The translations under genes were made by a program, and so were the position numbers. Below the pieces are notes generated by a model, which worked only from the letters and a program-made list of their open reading frames with translations, did no database searches and was not told the origin of the DNA. From Fodinibacter sp038330415 (GTDB lineage Bacteria; Actinomycetota; Actinomycetes; Actinomycetales; Dermatophilaceae), in the NCBI GenBank assembly GCA_038330415.1, contig JBBQNZ010000001.1, forward strand, positions 44,719 to 108,718: a stretch of 64,000 bases of DNA. The letters run 5' to 3'. Below are positions 29,059-37,853 of the stretch, piece after piece; position 1 is the first letter of the stretch; every line of letters starts with the position of its first letter.

Positions 29059-30297
29059 TCAGCCTAGTAGTGCGTCGTCGTGGGCATCGGCGTCCTCGAT
29101 CTCCTCGCGGGAGATGCCGAGCAGGAACAGCACGGCATCCAGGTACGGCACGGTGAGGGAGGTGTCGGCCTGGCGGCGCACCATCGGCTTGGCGTTGAAC
29201 GCGACACCGAGCCCGGCGACGGCCAGCATGTCGAGGTCGTTGGCGCCGTCGCCGATGGCGACGGTGCGAGCGAGCGGCAGCCCCTCGAGCGCGGCGAACT
29301 CGCGCAGCGCCGCCGCCTTGCCGGCCCGGTCGACCACGGCGCCGACCACCCGGCCGGTGAGCATGCCGTCGACCACCTCGAGGCGGTTGGCGCGCACGTG
29401 GTCGATGCCGAGCTCGCGAGCGATCGGTTCGACGACCTCCAGGAAGCCGCCCGACACGACGCCCACGGTGAAGCCGAGGCGCTTGAGGGTGCGCACCAGG
29501 GTGCGGGCGCCGGGGGTGAGGCGCACGGCATCCCGCACCTCGGCGAGCACCGACACCGGAAGGCCCGCCAACGCCGCCACCCTGGAGTGCAGGCTCTGCG
29601 CGAAGTCGAGCTCGCCGCGCATCGCGGCCTCGGTGAGCGCGGCCACCTCGGCGGCCCGGCCCGCGTGCTCGGCCAGCAGCTCGATGACCTCGTCCTGGAT
29701 GAGGGTGGAGTCGACGTCCATGACGATGAGGCGACCGCCGCGGCGGGCGAGCCCGGCGGGCGCGACGGCGATGTCGGCTCCGACCTGGTGCGAGACCAAC
29801 GCGAGGTCGTGGCGCAGGCCGTTGACGTCGGCGCCCGAGACGTCGAGCTCGACGGTCGTGACCGGGTAGCGCGACAGCCGCCGGATGCGGTCGATGTTGG
29901 CGCCGTGGTCGGTGATAGCGGACGCCACCGCCGCCACGTGGTGCGTCTCGAGGGGCGCGCCCATCACGACCACTGCGGCCCGGCCGGTGCGCCGCGGGGC
30001 GTTGTCACCGCGCCCGGAGACGAGGTCGACCCGCATCCCGAGCCGCGACCCGGCGCGGGTCAGCCGGTCGATGAGCACGTTCTCGTCGCGGCCGGGCGAG
30101 AGCAGCACCGACAGTGCCAGGTGGCCTCGCACGACGACCTGCTCGAGGTCCAGCACGTCGGCGCCCACGGTCGAGGCGGCCTCGAACAGCACCTTGGTCA
30201 CGCCCGGGCGGTCGGGGCCGTTGAGGGTGAGCAGGAGCGTGCGGGCGTTCGGGTCGGGCAGCGGCGCCGCGGATGGGTCGACGGGGGCGGAAGGCAC
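29059..30297 (-). CDS. serB: Phosphoserine phosphatase SerB with N-terminal ACT domains
   Basis: Last step of serine synthesis. The 412-aa product has two ACT-like regulatory segments (about 15-180, beginning LLLTLNGPDRPGVTKVLF), then a HAD phosphatase domain with MDVDSTLIQDE (near 191), VVSGGFLEV and AIGDGANDLDML. This ACT-ACT-HAD layout is that of actinobacterial SerB2, which is feedback-inhibited by serine. The start is GTG with TAACCT 6 nt upstream, overlapping the stop of the preceding F420 enzyme. Neighbouring cphA/cphB is probably coincidental. Confidence 0.93.
   Translation of the reverse strand: MPSAPVDPSAAPLPDPNARTLLLTLNGPDRPGVTKVLFEAASTVGADVLDLEQVVVRGHLALSVLLSPGRDENVLIDRLTRAGSRLGMRVDLVSGRGDNAPRRTGRAAVVVMGAPLETHHVAAVASAITDHGANIDRIRRLSRYPVTTVELDVSGADVNGLRHDLALVSHQVGADIAVAPAGLARRGGRLIVMDVDSTLIQDEVIELLAEHAGRAAEVAALTEAAMRGELDFAQSLHSRVAALAGLPVSVLAEVRDAVRLTPGARTLVRTLKRLGFTVGVVSGGFLEVVEPIARELGIDHVRANRLEVVDGMLTGRVVGAVVDRAGKAAALREFAALEGLPLARTVAIGDGANDLDMLAVAGLGVAFNAKPMVRRQADTSLTVPYLDAVLFLLGISREEIEDADAHDDALLG
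29061..29066 (-). promoter_or_regulatory. Leaderless -10 element of cphB (TAGGCT)
   Basis: TAGGCT on the minus strand ends 6 nt before GTG 29054. It lies inside the 3' end of serB and suggests a separate promoter for cphB-cphA. Confidence 0.4.
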
Positions 30298-30303
30298 CCG
30301 TGC

Positions 30304-30309
30304 AGGTTA
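30304..30309 (-). promoter_or_regulatory. Leaderless -10 element of serB (TAACCT)
   Basis: Minus-strand TAACCT lies 6 nt before GTG 30297 and contains the TAA stop of the upstream oxidoreductase gene. Confidence 0.4.
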
Positions 30310-31122
30310 CCGAGCGCGGGCGTCGCGCCAGGCCACGAGGTCACGCACCGGACCGAGGTCGTAGTCGGGCCCGCTCAGGCCCACCGTGAAGAGCCGGGTG
30401 CCGACGTCGTAGAGCGCCTCGGCGCCGGCGGCGTAGTCGCCGACGTCCTCGGGAAGCCGCCCCGGTGTCGGGGACACCCCCGACGACCGCTCGATCTCGG
30501 CGGGGTCGCGCCCGATCTTGGCGCACCACTCGTCGAGCACGGCGTGCTTGTGGGCAATCGTGTCGGGCTCGCCGAAGCCGTGCCAGATGTCGGCCTGCTC
30601 GGCAACGATGCGCAGCGTCTTGCGCTCGCCACCGCCACCGATGAGCACCGGGATGTCGCGCGTCGGCGCCGGGTTGAGCTTGGCCCAGCGCGACTTGATG
30701 AGGGGCAGGTCGCGGTCGAGCGCGTCGAGCCGCCCTCCGGCCGTGCCGAACTCGTAGCCGTACTCGTCGTAGTCGCGCTCGAACCAGCCCGACCCGATGC
30801 CGAGGATCAGCCGGCCGTCGCTGATGTGGTCGACGGTGCGGGCCATGTCGGCGAGCAGCTGCGGGTTGCGGTAGCTGTTGCACGTCACCAGGGCGCCGAT
30901 CTCGACCCGCGAGGTCGCCTCGGCCCAGGCGCCGAGCACCGTCCAGCACTCGAAGTGGGCGCCGTCAGCGGGGCCGTAGAGCGGGTAGAAGTGGTCCCAG
31001 GTGAAGACCACGTCGACCCCGATCTCCTCGGCGTCGGCGCAGGCCTGCCGGATCGAGGCGTACGTGGAGTGCTGGGGCTGCAGCTGCACCCCGATCCGCA
31101 CGGGACGGTCGACCCCGGTCAC
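30307..31122 (-). CDS. LLM-class F420-dependent oxidoreductase
   Basis: Luciferase-like TIM-barrel protein (271 aa) of the actinobacterial F420 type (RIGVQLQPQHSTYASIRQA, VFTWDHFYPLYG, LGIGSGWFERDYDEYGYEF). Such enzymes transfer hydride to or from the deazaflavin F420, but the substrate cannot be predicted. It overlaps glgC by 4 nt (GTGA) and is therefore translated from the glgC transcript. The functional reason for this pairing is unclear. Confidence 0.87.
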   Translation of the reverse strand: MTGVDRPVRIGVQLQPQHSTYASIRQACADAEEIGVDVVFTWDHFYPLYGPADGAHFECWTVLGAWAEATSRVEIGALVTCNSYRNPQLLADMARTVDHISDGRLILGIGSGWFERDYDEYGYEFGTAGGRLDALDRDLPLIKSRWAKLNPAPTRDIPVLIGGGGERKTLRIVAEQADIWHGFGEPDTIAHKHAVLDEWCAKIGRDPAEIERSSGVSPTPGRLPEDVGDYAAGAEALYDVGTRLFTVGLSGPDYDLGPVRDLVAWRDARAR

Positions 31123-32372
31123 GGGGTGACCACTTGGCCCTTGCCGACGACGGTGATGCCGGACTCGGTGACCGAGAAGCCGCGCTCGAGGTCACGCGCC
31201 GGGTCGTAGCCGATCGAGGTGGCCTCGGGGATGACCACGTTCTTGTCGATGATCGCCCGCTGGATGCGGCAGTTCCGACCGATCTGCACGCCGTCGAGGA
31301 TGACGCTGCTGTCGACCTCGGTGTAGCTGTGGACGTGCACGTCGGGGGAGACGACCGAGCCGTTGATCCGGGCCCCGGAGATGACCACACCGGGGGAGAC
31401 GGCCGAGTTCAGCGCCTCGCCGAACCGGCCGTGGTCGCCGTGCACGAACTTGGCCGGCGGGTAGGGGCCGTAGCTCGTGTAGATCGGCCAGTCGTAGTTG
31501 TAGAGGTTGAAGACCGGGTGGATCGACACGAGGTCCATGTGCGCGTCGAAGTAGGAGTCCATCGTCCCCACGTCGCGCCAGTAGCCCATGTCGCGCTCGG
31601 TGCCGCCGGGGATGACGTTGTTCTTGAAGTCGTAGGCGAACGCGTCGCCCTGCTCGACCAGGGCGGGCACGATGTCGCCGCCCATGTCGTGCTTGGACCC
31701 CTTGAGGGTCGCGTCGGCGTGGACGGCATCCATGAGCACGTCGGCGTCGAACACGTAGTTGCCCATGCTGGCGAGGATCTCGCCGGGGGAGTCGGGCAGT
31801 CCGTCGGGGGCGGTCGGCTTCTCGAGGAACGCCCTGATCCTGGTGGGGTCGTCGGGCACGACGTCGATGACGCCGAACTCGGTCGACATCGCGATGGGCT
31901 GGCGGATGGCGGCCACGGTCACCCCCGCGCCGGACTCGACGTGCTGCTCGACCATCTGCGAGAAGTCCATCCGGTACACGTGGTCCGCACCGACCACCAC
32001 GACGATGTCGGGCTTCTCGTCGGTGATCGTGTTGAAGCTCTGGAAGATCGCGTCGGCGCTGCCCTGGTACCAGGACTTGTCGATGCGCTGCTGGGCCGGG
32101 ATGGGCGCGACGTAGTTGCCGAGCATCGTCGACATCCGCCACGTCCGGGTCACGTGCCGGTCCAGGCTGTGCGACTTGTACTGGGTGAGCACGACGACCT
32201 TGAGGTAGCCCGAGTTCACCACGTTGGACAACGCGAAGTCGATGAGCCGGTAGATGCCACCGAACGGCACCGCCGGCTTGGCTCGGTCGGCCGTGAGCGG
32301 CATCAGCCGTTTTCCCTCCCCGCCGGCGAGGACGATGACCAGGACCTTTGGACCTCCGCTGCGGTACGCCAT
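31119..32372 (-). CDS. glgC: Glucose-1-phosphate adenylyltransferase
   Basis: Makes ADP-glucose, the first committed step to glycogen. The 417-aa protein has LAGGEGKRLMPLTADRAKPA with the catalytic arginine, the activator and substrate site VPFGGIYRLIDFALSN, GADHVYRMDF, and a C-terminal left-handed beta-helix (RINGSVVSPDVHVHSYTEV). ATG at 32372 was preferred over the GTG two codons upstream, because TAGCGT is exactly 6 nt before this ATG and would abut the GTG. It diverges from the glycogen synthase gene. Confidence 0.95.
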   Translation of the reverse strand: MAYRSGGPKVLVIVLAGGEGKRLMPLTADRAKPAVPFGGIYRLIDFALSNVVNSGYLKVVVLTQYKSHSLDRHVTRTWRMSTMLGNYVAPIPAQQRIDKSWYQGSADAIFQSFNTITDEKPDIVVVVGADHVYRMDFSQMVEQHVESGAGVTVAAIRQPIAMSTEFGVIDVVPDDPTRIRAFLEKPTAPDGLPDSPGEILASMGNYVFDADVLMDAVHADATLKGSKHDMGGDIVPALVEQGDAFAYDFKNNVIPGGTERDMGYWRDVGTMDSYFDAHMDLVSIHPVFNLYNYDWPIYTSYGPYPPAKFVHGDHGRFGEALNSAVSPGVVISGARINGSVVSPDVHVHSYTEVDSSVILDGVQIGRNCRIQRAIIDKNVVIPEATSIGYDPARDLERGFSVTESGITVVGKGQVVTP

Positions 32373-32378
32373 GGGCAC

Positions 32379-32428
32379 ACGCTAGTGGGGTCCCTCCCTC
32401 CCCGCGACGCCGCGAACCTCACTAGGGT
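32379..32428. promoter_or_regulatory. Divergent leaderless -10 elements, glgC / glgA
   Basis: Leftward TAGCGT (complement of 32379-32384) is 6 nt before ATG 32372. Rightward TAGGGT (32423-32428) is 8 nt before GTG 32437. The glycogen genes are thus divergently controlled from one short region. Confidence 0.5.
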
Positions 32429-32436
32429 GAGTTTTC

Positions 32437-33645
32437 GTGCGAATCGACATCCTCAGCAAGGAGTACCCCCCGGCGATCTACGGCGGAGCGGGGGTCCACG
32501 TGGCCGAGCTGGTCAGGGCGCTGCGCGAGCGCGGTGACCTCGACGTGCGGGTGCACGCGTTCGGCGAGCCCCGTGAGGAGGAAGGCACCACCGGTCACCC
32601 CGATCTGGCCGAGCTCGCCGGCGCGAACGCCGCGCTCACCACACTGGGGGTCGACCTGTTGCTCGCTGCCGCCTGCGAGGGAGCCGACCTCGTGCACTCG
32701 CACACCTGGTACGCCAACATGGGCGGCCACCTGGCGGCGCTGATGGGCGACATCCCGCACGTGGTCAGCGCGCACAGCCTGGAGCCGATGCGGCCGTGGA
32801 AGGCCGAGCAGCTCGGCGGCGGCTACCGCGTGTCGTCGTGGGTCGAGAAGACCGCCTACGAGGCGGCGGATGCCGTGATCGCCGTCAGTGCGGGCATGCG
32901 CGAGGACATCCTGCGCTCCTACCCGTCGATCGACCCCGACCGCGTCAAGGTGGTGCACAACGGCATCGACTCGCAGCTGTGGGCTGCTCGGCGCGACGAG
33001 GAGGTCGTGCGGCGGCACGGCGTCGACCCCGACCGGCCGAGCGTCATCTTCGTCGGCCGCATCACGCGGCAGAAGGGGCTGCCCTACCTGCTGCGCGCGG
33101 CGGCCGAGCTGCCGCCCGAGGTCCAGCTTGTGCTGCTGGCCGGCGCCCCCGACACCCCTGAGATCAAGGCTGAGGTCGAGAGCCTCATCGACACCCTTCG
33201 GGAGACCCGCGACGGCGTGGTGTGGGTGCCGACCATGCTGCCGCGCAACGAGGTCGTGGCGATGCTGAGCAGCGCCACCGTGTTCGTCTGCCCGTCGGTC
33301 TACGAGCCCCTCGGCATCGTCAACCTCGAGGCGATGGCGTGCGAGCTGCCGGTGGTCGCGACGGCGACCGGCGGCATCCCCGAGGTCGTCGTGCACGGCG
33401 AGACCGGCTGGCTCGTGCCCATCGACCAGGTGCAGGACGGCACCGGCACCCCGGTCGAACCCGACCGCTTCGTCGCCGACCTCGCAGCCGCCCTCACGGA
33501 TGCCGTGAGCGACACCTCACGCGCCGAGCGGATGGGCCTGGCGGGGCGTCGCCGAGCCGTGGAGTCGTTCTCCTGGGCCTCGATCGGCGACCAGACCCAC
33601 GAGGTCTACCTCGACGTGCTGAGGCGCCGGGGGGCGACGCCCTGA
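32437..33645 (+). CDS. glgA: Glycogen synthase / maltose-1-phosphate synthase, GT4 type
   Basis: GT-B glycosyltransferase of 402 aa. The N-terminal donor/acceptor motif KEYPPAIYGGAGVHVAELV, the phosphate-binding FVGRITRQKGLPYLLRA and the sugar-nucleotide motif YEPLGIVNLEAMACELPVV match actinobacterial GlgA. In mycobacteria the orthologue (GlgM) makes alpha-maltose-1-phosphate from ADP-glucose and glucose-1-phosphate, so the exact product here is uncertain. Divergence from glgC, which supplies ADP-glucose, supports the assignment. Confidence 0.92.
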   Translation: MRIDILSKEYPPAIYGGAGVHVAELVRALRERGDLDVRVHAFGEPREEEGTTGHPDLAELAGANAALTTLGVDLLLAAACEGADLVHSHTWYANMGGHLAALMGDIPHVVSAHSLEPMRPWKAEQLGGGYRVSSWVEKTAYEAADAVIAVSAGMREDILRSYPSIDPDRVKVVHNGIDSQLWAARRDEEVVRRHGVDPDRPSVIFVGRITRQKGLPYLLRAAAELPPEVQLVLLAGAPDTPEIKAEVESLIDTLRETRDGVVWVPTMLPRNEVVAMLSSATVFVCPSVYEPLGIVNLEAMACELPVVATATGGIPEVVVHGETGWLVPIDQVQDGTGTPVEPDRFVADLAAALTDAVSDTSRAERMGLAGRRRAVESFSWASIGDQTHEVYLDVLRRRGATP

Positions 33646-33651
33646 CTCAGT

Positions 33652-33657
33652 TAGGGT
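33652..33657 (+). promoter_or_regulatory. Leaderless -10 element (TAGGGT)
   Basis: TAGGGT ends 7 nt before ATG 33665 of the ABC ATPase gene, directly after the glgA stop. Confidence 0.45.
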
Positions 33658-33664
33658 TCTGGGC

Positions 33665-34447
<783 letters not shown>

Positions 34448-34516
34448 GCGCAGTGGGAACCGCCCACACCGGGCAAACGTCGATGTGGTGACTCACCACG
34501 GAAAGGGGGTCTGGCG
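34448..34516 (+). promoter_or_regulatory. Intergenic region before nfeD with two small inverted repeats
   Basis: GTGGG-AACC-GCCCAC and GTGGTG-ACT-CACCAC (34485-34499) lie here, followed by a strong purine ribosome-binding tract (GGAAAGGGGG). No clear -10 is visible. The repeats may be a weak terminator for the upstream gene. Confidence 0.25.
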
Positions 34517-35020
34517 ATGGACTGGCTGACCGACAACGTCTGGCTGTTCTGGATCGGGGCCGCACTGGTCCTGGCCGCCATCGAGGCGGCGACCGTCGAC
34601 TTCGTCTTCATCATGTTCGCCGGGGGTGCGCTGGCCGCAGCCGTGGCGGCCGGGCTCGGGGCCTCCTTCCCGATCCAGGTCGTCATCGCGGTCGGGGTGG
34701 CGATCCTGCTGCTCTTCTCGGTGCGGCCCCTCATCAAACGGCAGTTCCTCGACGGCGAGGTCGACCACCAGATCGGTGCCTCGGGCCTCGTCGGGCGCCA
34801 GGCCCGCGTGCTGCAGTCCGTCACCGACAGCGATGGCCGGGTCAAGCTCGGCGGCGAGACCTGGTCGGCCCGCCTCGCTGCGGGCACCACCAGCACGGTG
34901 GGCCCGGGCGAGGAGGTGCGAGTCATCGCCATCCAGGGTGCCACCGCCATCGTCTCGCCGGTCCCGCCCACCGACCACCCCGCCACCGGCGGGTTCACGA
35001 CCACCGACCCCTACACCTGA
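34517..35020 (+). CDS. NfeD-family membrane protein
   Basis: A 167-aa protein with three N-terminal membrane segments (LFWIGAALVLAAIEAATV, VFIMFAGGALAAAVAAG, IQVVIAVGVAILLLFSV) and a C-terminal OB-fold (QARVLQSVTDSDGRVKLGGE). NfeD proteins partner with SPFH/stomatin proteins in membrane microdomains. The next gene encodes such a protein 33 nt downstream, the expected pairing. GGAAAGGGGG precedes the ATG. Confidence 0.9.
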   Translation: MDWLTDNVWLFWIGAALVLAAIEAATVDFVFIMFAGGALAAAVAAGLGASFPIQVVIAVGVAILLLFSVRPLIKRQFLDGEVDHQIGASGLVGRQARVLQSVTDSDGRVKLGGETWSARLAAGTTSTVGPGEEVRVIAIQGATAIVSPVPPTDHPATGGFTTTDPYT

Positions 35021-35053
35021 CCCGCGCTCCGGCGCCCCGCGAAAGGCTGCCCC

Positions 35054-36283
35054 ATGCCGAACGGCCTACTGCCGCTCATCGTCCTGCTGCTCCTTGCCCT
35101 GTTCGTCATCATCGTGCTCGTGCGCACGGTGAAGATCGTGCCGCAGCAGACCGCGCTCATCATCGAGCGCCTCGGCCGCTACTCCCGCACGCTCGAACCG
35201 GGCCTGGCCCTGCTCGTGCCGTTCGTCGACGTCGTTCGCGCCAACATCGACCTGCGCGAGCAGGTGGTGTCGTTCCCGCCGCAACCGGTGATCACCAGCG
35301 ACAACCTGGTCGTGAGCATCGACACCGTCATCTACTACCAGGTCATCGACCCCAAGTCGGCCGTCTACGAGATCGCCAACTTCATCCAGGGCATCGAGCA
35401 GCTCACGGTCACCACGCTGCGCAACGTGATCGGCTCGCTCGACCTCGAGCAGACGCTGACCAGCCGCGACCAGATCAACGCTCAGCTGCGTGGCGTGCTC
35501 GACGAGGCCACCGGCAAGTGGGGCATCCGGGTCAACCGGGTCGAGCTCAAGGCGATCGACCCGCCGCACTCGATCCAGGAGTCGATGGAGAAGCAGATGC
35601 GGGCCGAGCGCGACCGGCGCGCCATCGTGCTCACCGCCGAGGGCAGCAAGGCCAGCCAGATCCTCACCGCCGAGGGCGAGAAGCAGAGCTCGATCCTGCG
35701 CGCCGAGGGCTCGGCCCAGGCCCGCATCCTCGAGGCGCAGGGCCAGGCCCGCGCCATCCAGCAGGTCTTCGACGCCATCCACCGGGGCAAGCCCACCCAG
35801 AAGCTGCTCGCCTACCAGTACCTCCAGGTGCTGCCGCAGATCGCCCGCGGTGACTCCAACAAGATGTGGATCATCCCGAGCGAGCTCACCGACGCCCTCA
35901 AGGGCATCGGCGGCATGCTCGGCCGTGGACAGGGCGGCTTCGACGGCGGCGGCGAGGACGACTGGGTCGACCCGGGCCAGGGGTTCGCCGACGCCTTCGA
36001 GGACGCCACCCTCGAGGACCCCGCCGAGGCGCTGGCCCGGGCCCGCGGCCAGGCCGGTCTGGCCGCGCGCGAGGCCGGCGAGCACGGGGCACCCGCCTCG
36101 CGGGTGCAGCCGCCGATCGAGCGCGGTGCGGATGCCGTGCCGCCGCGACCGGTGAGCGCGCCGGCCGTGCCGCCGGCGCCTCCGGTGCCGTTCTCCGAGG
36201 AGCAGCCCCCGCCGCCCCCGCCGCCGGCCCCCGCAGCACCGCCCGCGCCGCCGACCGGCGACGACCCCCCGGCGCCGCGCTGA
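35054..36283 (+). CDS. SPFH/stomatin-like membrane scaffold protein (paraslipin)
   Basis: The 409-aa product begins with a hydrophobic anchor (LPLIVLLLLALFVIIVLV), followed by an SPFH/Band 7 domain (VKIVPQQTALIIERLGRYSR, QPVITSDNLVVSIDTVIYYQ) and a helical coiled segment (MEKQMRAERDRRAIVLTAEG). The C-terminal 100 residues are Gly/Pro/Ala-rich and end in long proline runs, longer than in typical slipins. It likely oligomerises at the membrane with NfeD. Such pairs are linked to membrane stress and protein quality control. AAAGG precedes the ATG. Confidence 0.9.
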   Translation: MPNGLLPLIVLLLLALFVIIVLVRTVKIVPQQTALIIERLGRYSRTLEPGLALLVPFVDVVRANIDLREQVVSFPPQPVITSDNLVVSIDTVIYYQVIDPKSAVYEIANFIQGIEQLTVTTLRNVIGSLDLEQTLTSRDQINAQLRGVLDEATGKWGIRVNRVELKAIDPPHSIQESMEKQMRAERDRRAIVLTAEGSKASQILTAEGEKQSSILRAEGSAQARILEAQGQARAIQQVFDAIHRGKPTQKLLAYQYLQVLPQIARGDSNKMWIIPSELTDALKGIGGMLGRGQGGFDGGGEDDWVDPGQGFADAFEDATLEDPAEALARARGQAGLAAREAGEHGAPASRVQPPIERGADAVPPRPVSAPAVPPAPPVPFSEEQPPPPPPPAPAAPPAPPTGDDPPAPR

Positions 36284-36300
36284 GTCTCACCGCACCACGT

Positions 36301-36315
36301 GGGGCGGAACGCCCC
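36301..36315 (+). terminator. Short GC hairpin after the SPFH gene
   Basis: GGGGCG-GAA-CGCCCC forms a perfect 6-bp stem 17 nt after the stop codon. No U-tract follows. It may assist termination together with the longer palindrome downstream. Confidence 0.3.
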
Positions 36316-36320
36316 GCCAC

Positions 36321-36355
36321 GACACGCGGACACCCGCATAGGGTGTCCGCGTGTC
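36321..36355. promoter_or_regulatory. Perfect 15-bp palindrome enclosing a -10 element and start codon
   Basis: The arms 36321-36335 (GACACGCGGACACCC) and 36341-36355 are exact reverse complements separated by GCATA. TAGGGT (36339-36344) sits across the loop and right arm, and the GTG start (36351) is in the right arm. It could be a repressor operator over a leaderless promoter, or the hairpin of a terminator for the upstream gene. Confidence 0.55.
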
Positions 36356-37124
36356 CGTGCTCAATGCCTTCCTCGTCGTCCTGGCGGGTATTGGGGCCGG
36401 CACGATCAACACCATCGTCGGCTCGGGCACGCTGATCACGTTCCCGACGCTGCTGCTGCTCGGCATCCCGCCGATCACGGCGAACATCTCGAACAACATC
36501 GGCCTGGTGCCCGGCAGCCTCACGGGCAGCATCGGCTACCGCAAGGAGCTGGTGGGTGCGGCACCCACGCTGCGGCGGCTCGCGCCCATGTCGTTGCTGG
36601 GTGGGGTGACCGGCGCGCTGCTGCTCCTGGTGCTGAACCCGAAGCTGTTCCGCGCCATCGTGCCCGTGCTCATCCTGCTCGGGCTGGTGCTCGTGGTGAC
36701 TGGCCCCCGCATCAACGCCTGGGCCGAGCGACGACGCGCGGCCGGCACGGCCAACGAGGCCAACCACGAGCGGGCGATGCAGGGCGGGGTCTTCGGGGCG
36801 GGGGTCTACGGCGGCTACTTCGGGGCCGCCCAGGGGATCATCCTGATGGGGGTGCTCGGCAGCCTGTCGAGCGAGCCGATCCAACGGCTCAACGGCTACA
36901 AGAACGTGCTCGCCACGATCGTCAACGGCGTCGCCGCGGTGGTCTTCATCCTCGTCGCGCGCGACCAGATCGACTGGCTGGTGGTGCTGCTCATCGCGGT
37001 CGGCTCGACCATCGGCGGCGTGCTGGGCTCCACGGTCGGGCGCCGGCTGCCGCCGCCGGTGCTGCGCGGGGTCATCGTCGTGATCGGTCTGGTGGCGATC
37101 GTCAAGCTCCTCGCGTTCCCCTGA
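36351..37124 (+). CDS. TauE/SafE-family permease (first of two)
   Basis: A 257-aa membrane protein with about eight helices in two homologous halves. The family repeats GAGTINTIVGSGTLITFP and FGAGVYGGYFGAAQGIILMG are clear. TauE/SafE proteins move sulfite, sulfoacetate or other organic anions. The substrate here is unknown. The GTG start is inside a large palindrome. GTG at 36357 is an alternative start. The stop shares one base with the following permease gene. Confidence 0.87.
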   Translation: MSVLNAFLVVLAGIGAGTINTIVGSGTLITFPTLLLLGIPPITANISNNIGLVPGSLTGSIGYRKELVGAAPTLRRLAPMSLLGGVTGALLLLVLNPKLFRAIVPVLILLGLVLVVTGPRINAWAERRRAAGTANEANHERAMQGGVFGAGVYGGYFGAAQGIILMGVLGSLSSEPIQRLNGYKNVLATIVNGVAAVVFILVARDQIDWLVVLLIAVGSTIGGVLGSTVGRRLPPPVLRGVIVVIGLVAIVKLLAFP

Positions 37125-37843
37125 TGGACTGGCCGCTCGTCATCGGTCTGGGTTTCGCGGTGCTCGCCGGCGGGTTCGTGCAGTCGAGCATCGGGTTCGG
37201 GCTGGCCGTGGTCGCGGCGCCGGTGGTGGTCCTGCTGGCTCCCGAGCTGATGCCGGCCGCCCTGCTCCTGCCCGCGCTCACCCTGCCGGTGCTCGTGCTG
37301 TCGGCCGGGGAGCGGGACATCGCCTGGCGGCCGCTCGGGTGGGCACTCGGGGCCCGCACCCTGTTCACGCCGGTCGGGGTCGGCGTCGTCGCCTGGTTCT
37401 CGCCGCGGGCGATCGCGGCGCTGGTCGGTGTGCTCATCCTGGTCACGGTGGCGCTCTCGGTCTGGGCCATCGACCTGCGCGCGACCCCGCGCAACGCCGC
37501 GGTGGCCGGCGCGGTGTCCGGCATCTCCGGAACGGCGGCGGCGATCGGGGGCCCGTTCCTCGCGCTGGTGCTGCAGCACGAGCGGCCGCAGCGGGTGCGC
37601 TCGACGCTGGCGGTGTTCTTCGTCGCCGGGTCGCTGCTCGGGATGGGTGGCCTGTACCTGGGCGGCGAGCTGACCCGTGAGCAGGTGGTGGCGGGGCTGG
37701 TGTGGGTGCCGTTCGGGCTGCTCGGCTACGCGTTCTCCGCCCCCTTGCGCTCGCGGATCGACCCCGAACGGTTCCGGCGCTGGGTGCTGGGGTTCTGTGC
37801 GCTGGCGAGTATCACCGTGATCCTGCGCGCGGCGCTGGCCTAG
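37124..37843 (+). CDS. TauE/SafE-family permease (second of two)
   Basis: A 239-aa membrane protein, also with about eight hydrophobic segments and a half-repeat (GGFVQSSIGFGLAVVAAP and SGISGTAAAIGGPFLALVLQ). It differs clearly in sequence from the preceding permease, so this is not a recent duplication. ATG at 37124 lies in TGATG joined to the previous stop, implying coupled translation and perhaps joint function. The stop codon TAG is also the beginning of the next gene's -10. Confidence 0.86.
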   Translation: MDWPLVIGLGFAVLAGGFVQSSIGFGLAVVAAPVVVLLAPELMPAALLLPALTLPVLVLSAGERDIAWRPLGWALGARTLFTPVGVGVVAWFSPRAIAALVGVLILVTVALSVWAIDLRATPRNAAVAGAVSGISGTAAAIGGPFLALVLQHERPQRVRSTLAVFFVAGSLLGMGGLYLGGELTREQVVAGLVWVPFGLLGYAFSAPLRSRIDPERFRRWVLGFCALASITVILRAALA

Positions 37844-37846
37844 CCT
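37841..37846 (+). promoter_or_regulatory. Leaderless -10 element (TAGCCT)
   Basis: TAGCCT ends 7 nt before the GTG at 37854, and its first three bases are the stop codon of the preceding permease. Confidence 0.4.
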
Positions 37847-37853
37847 GACGGGC

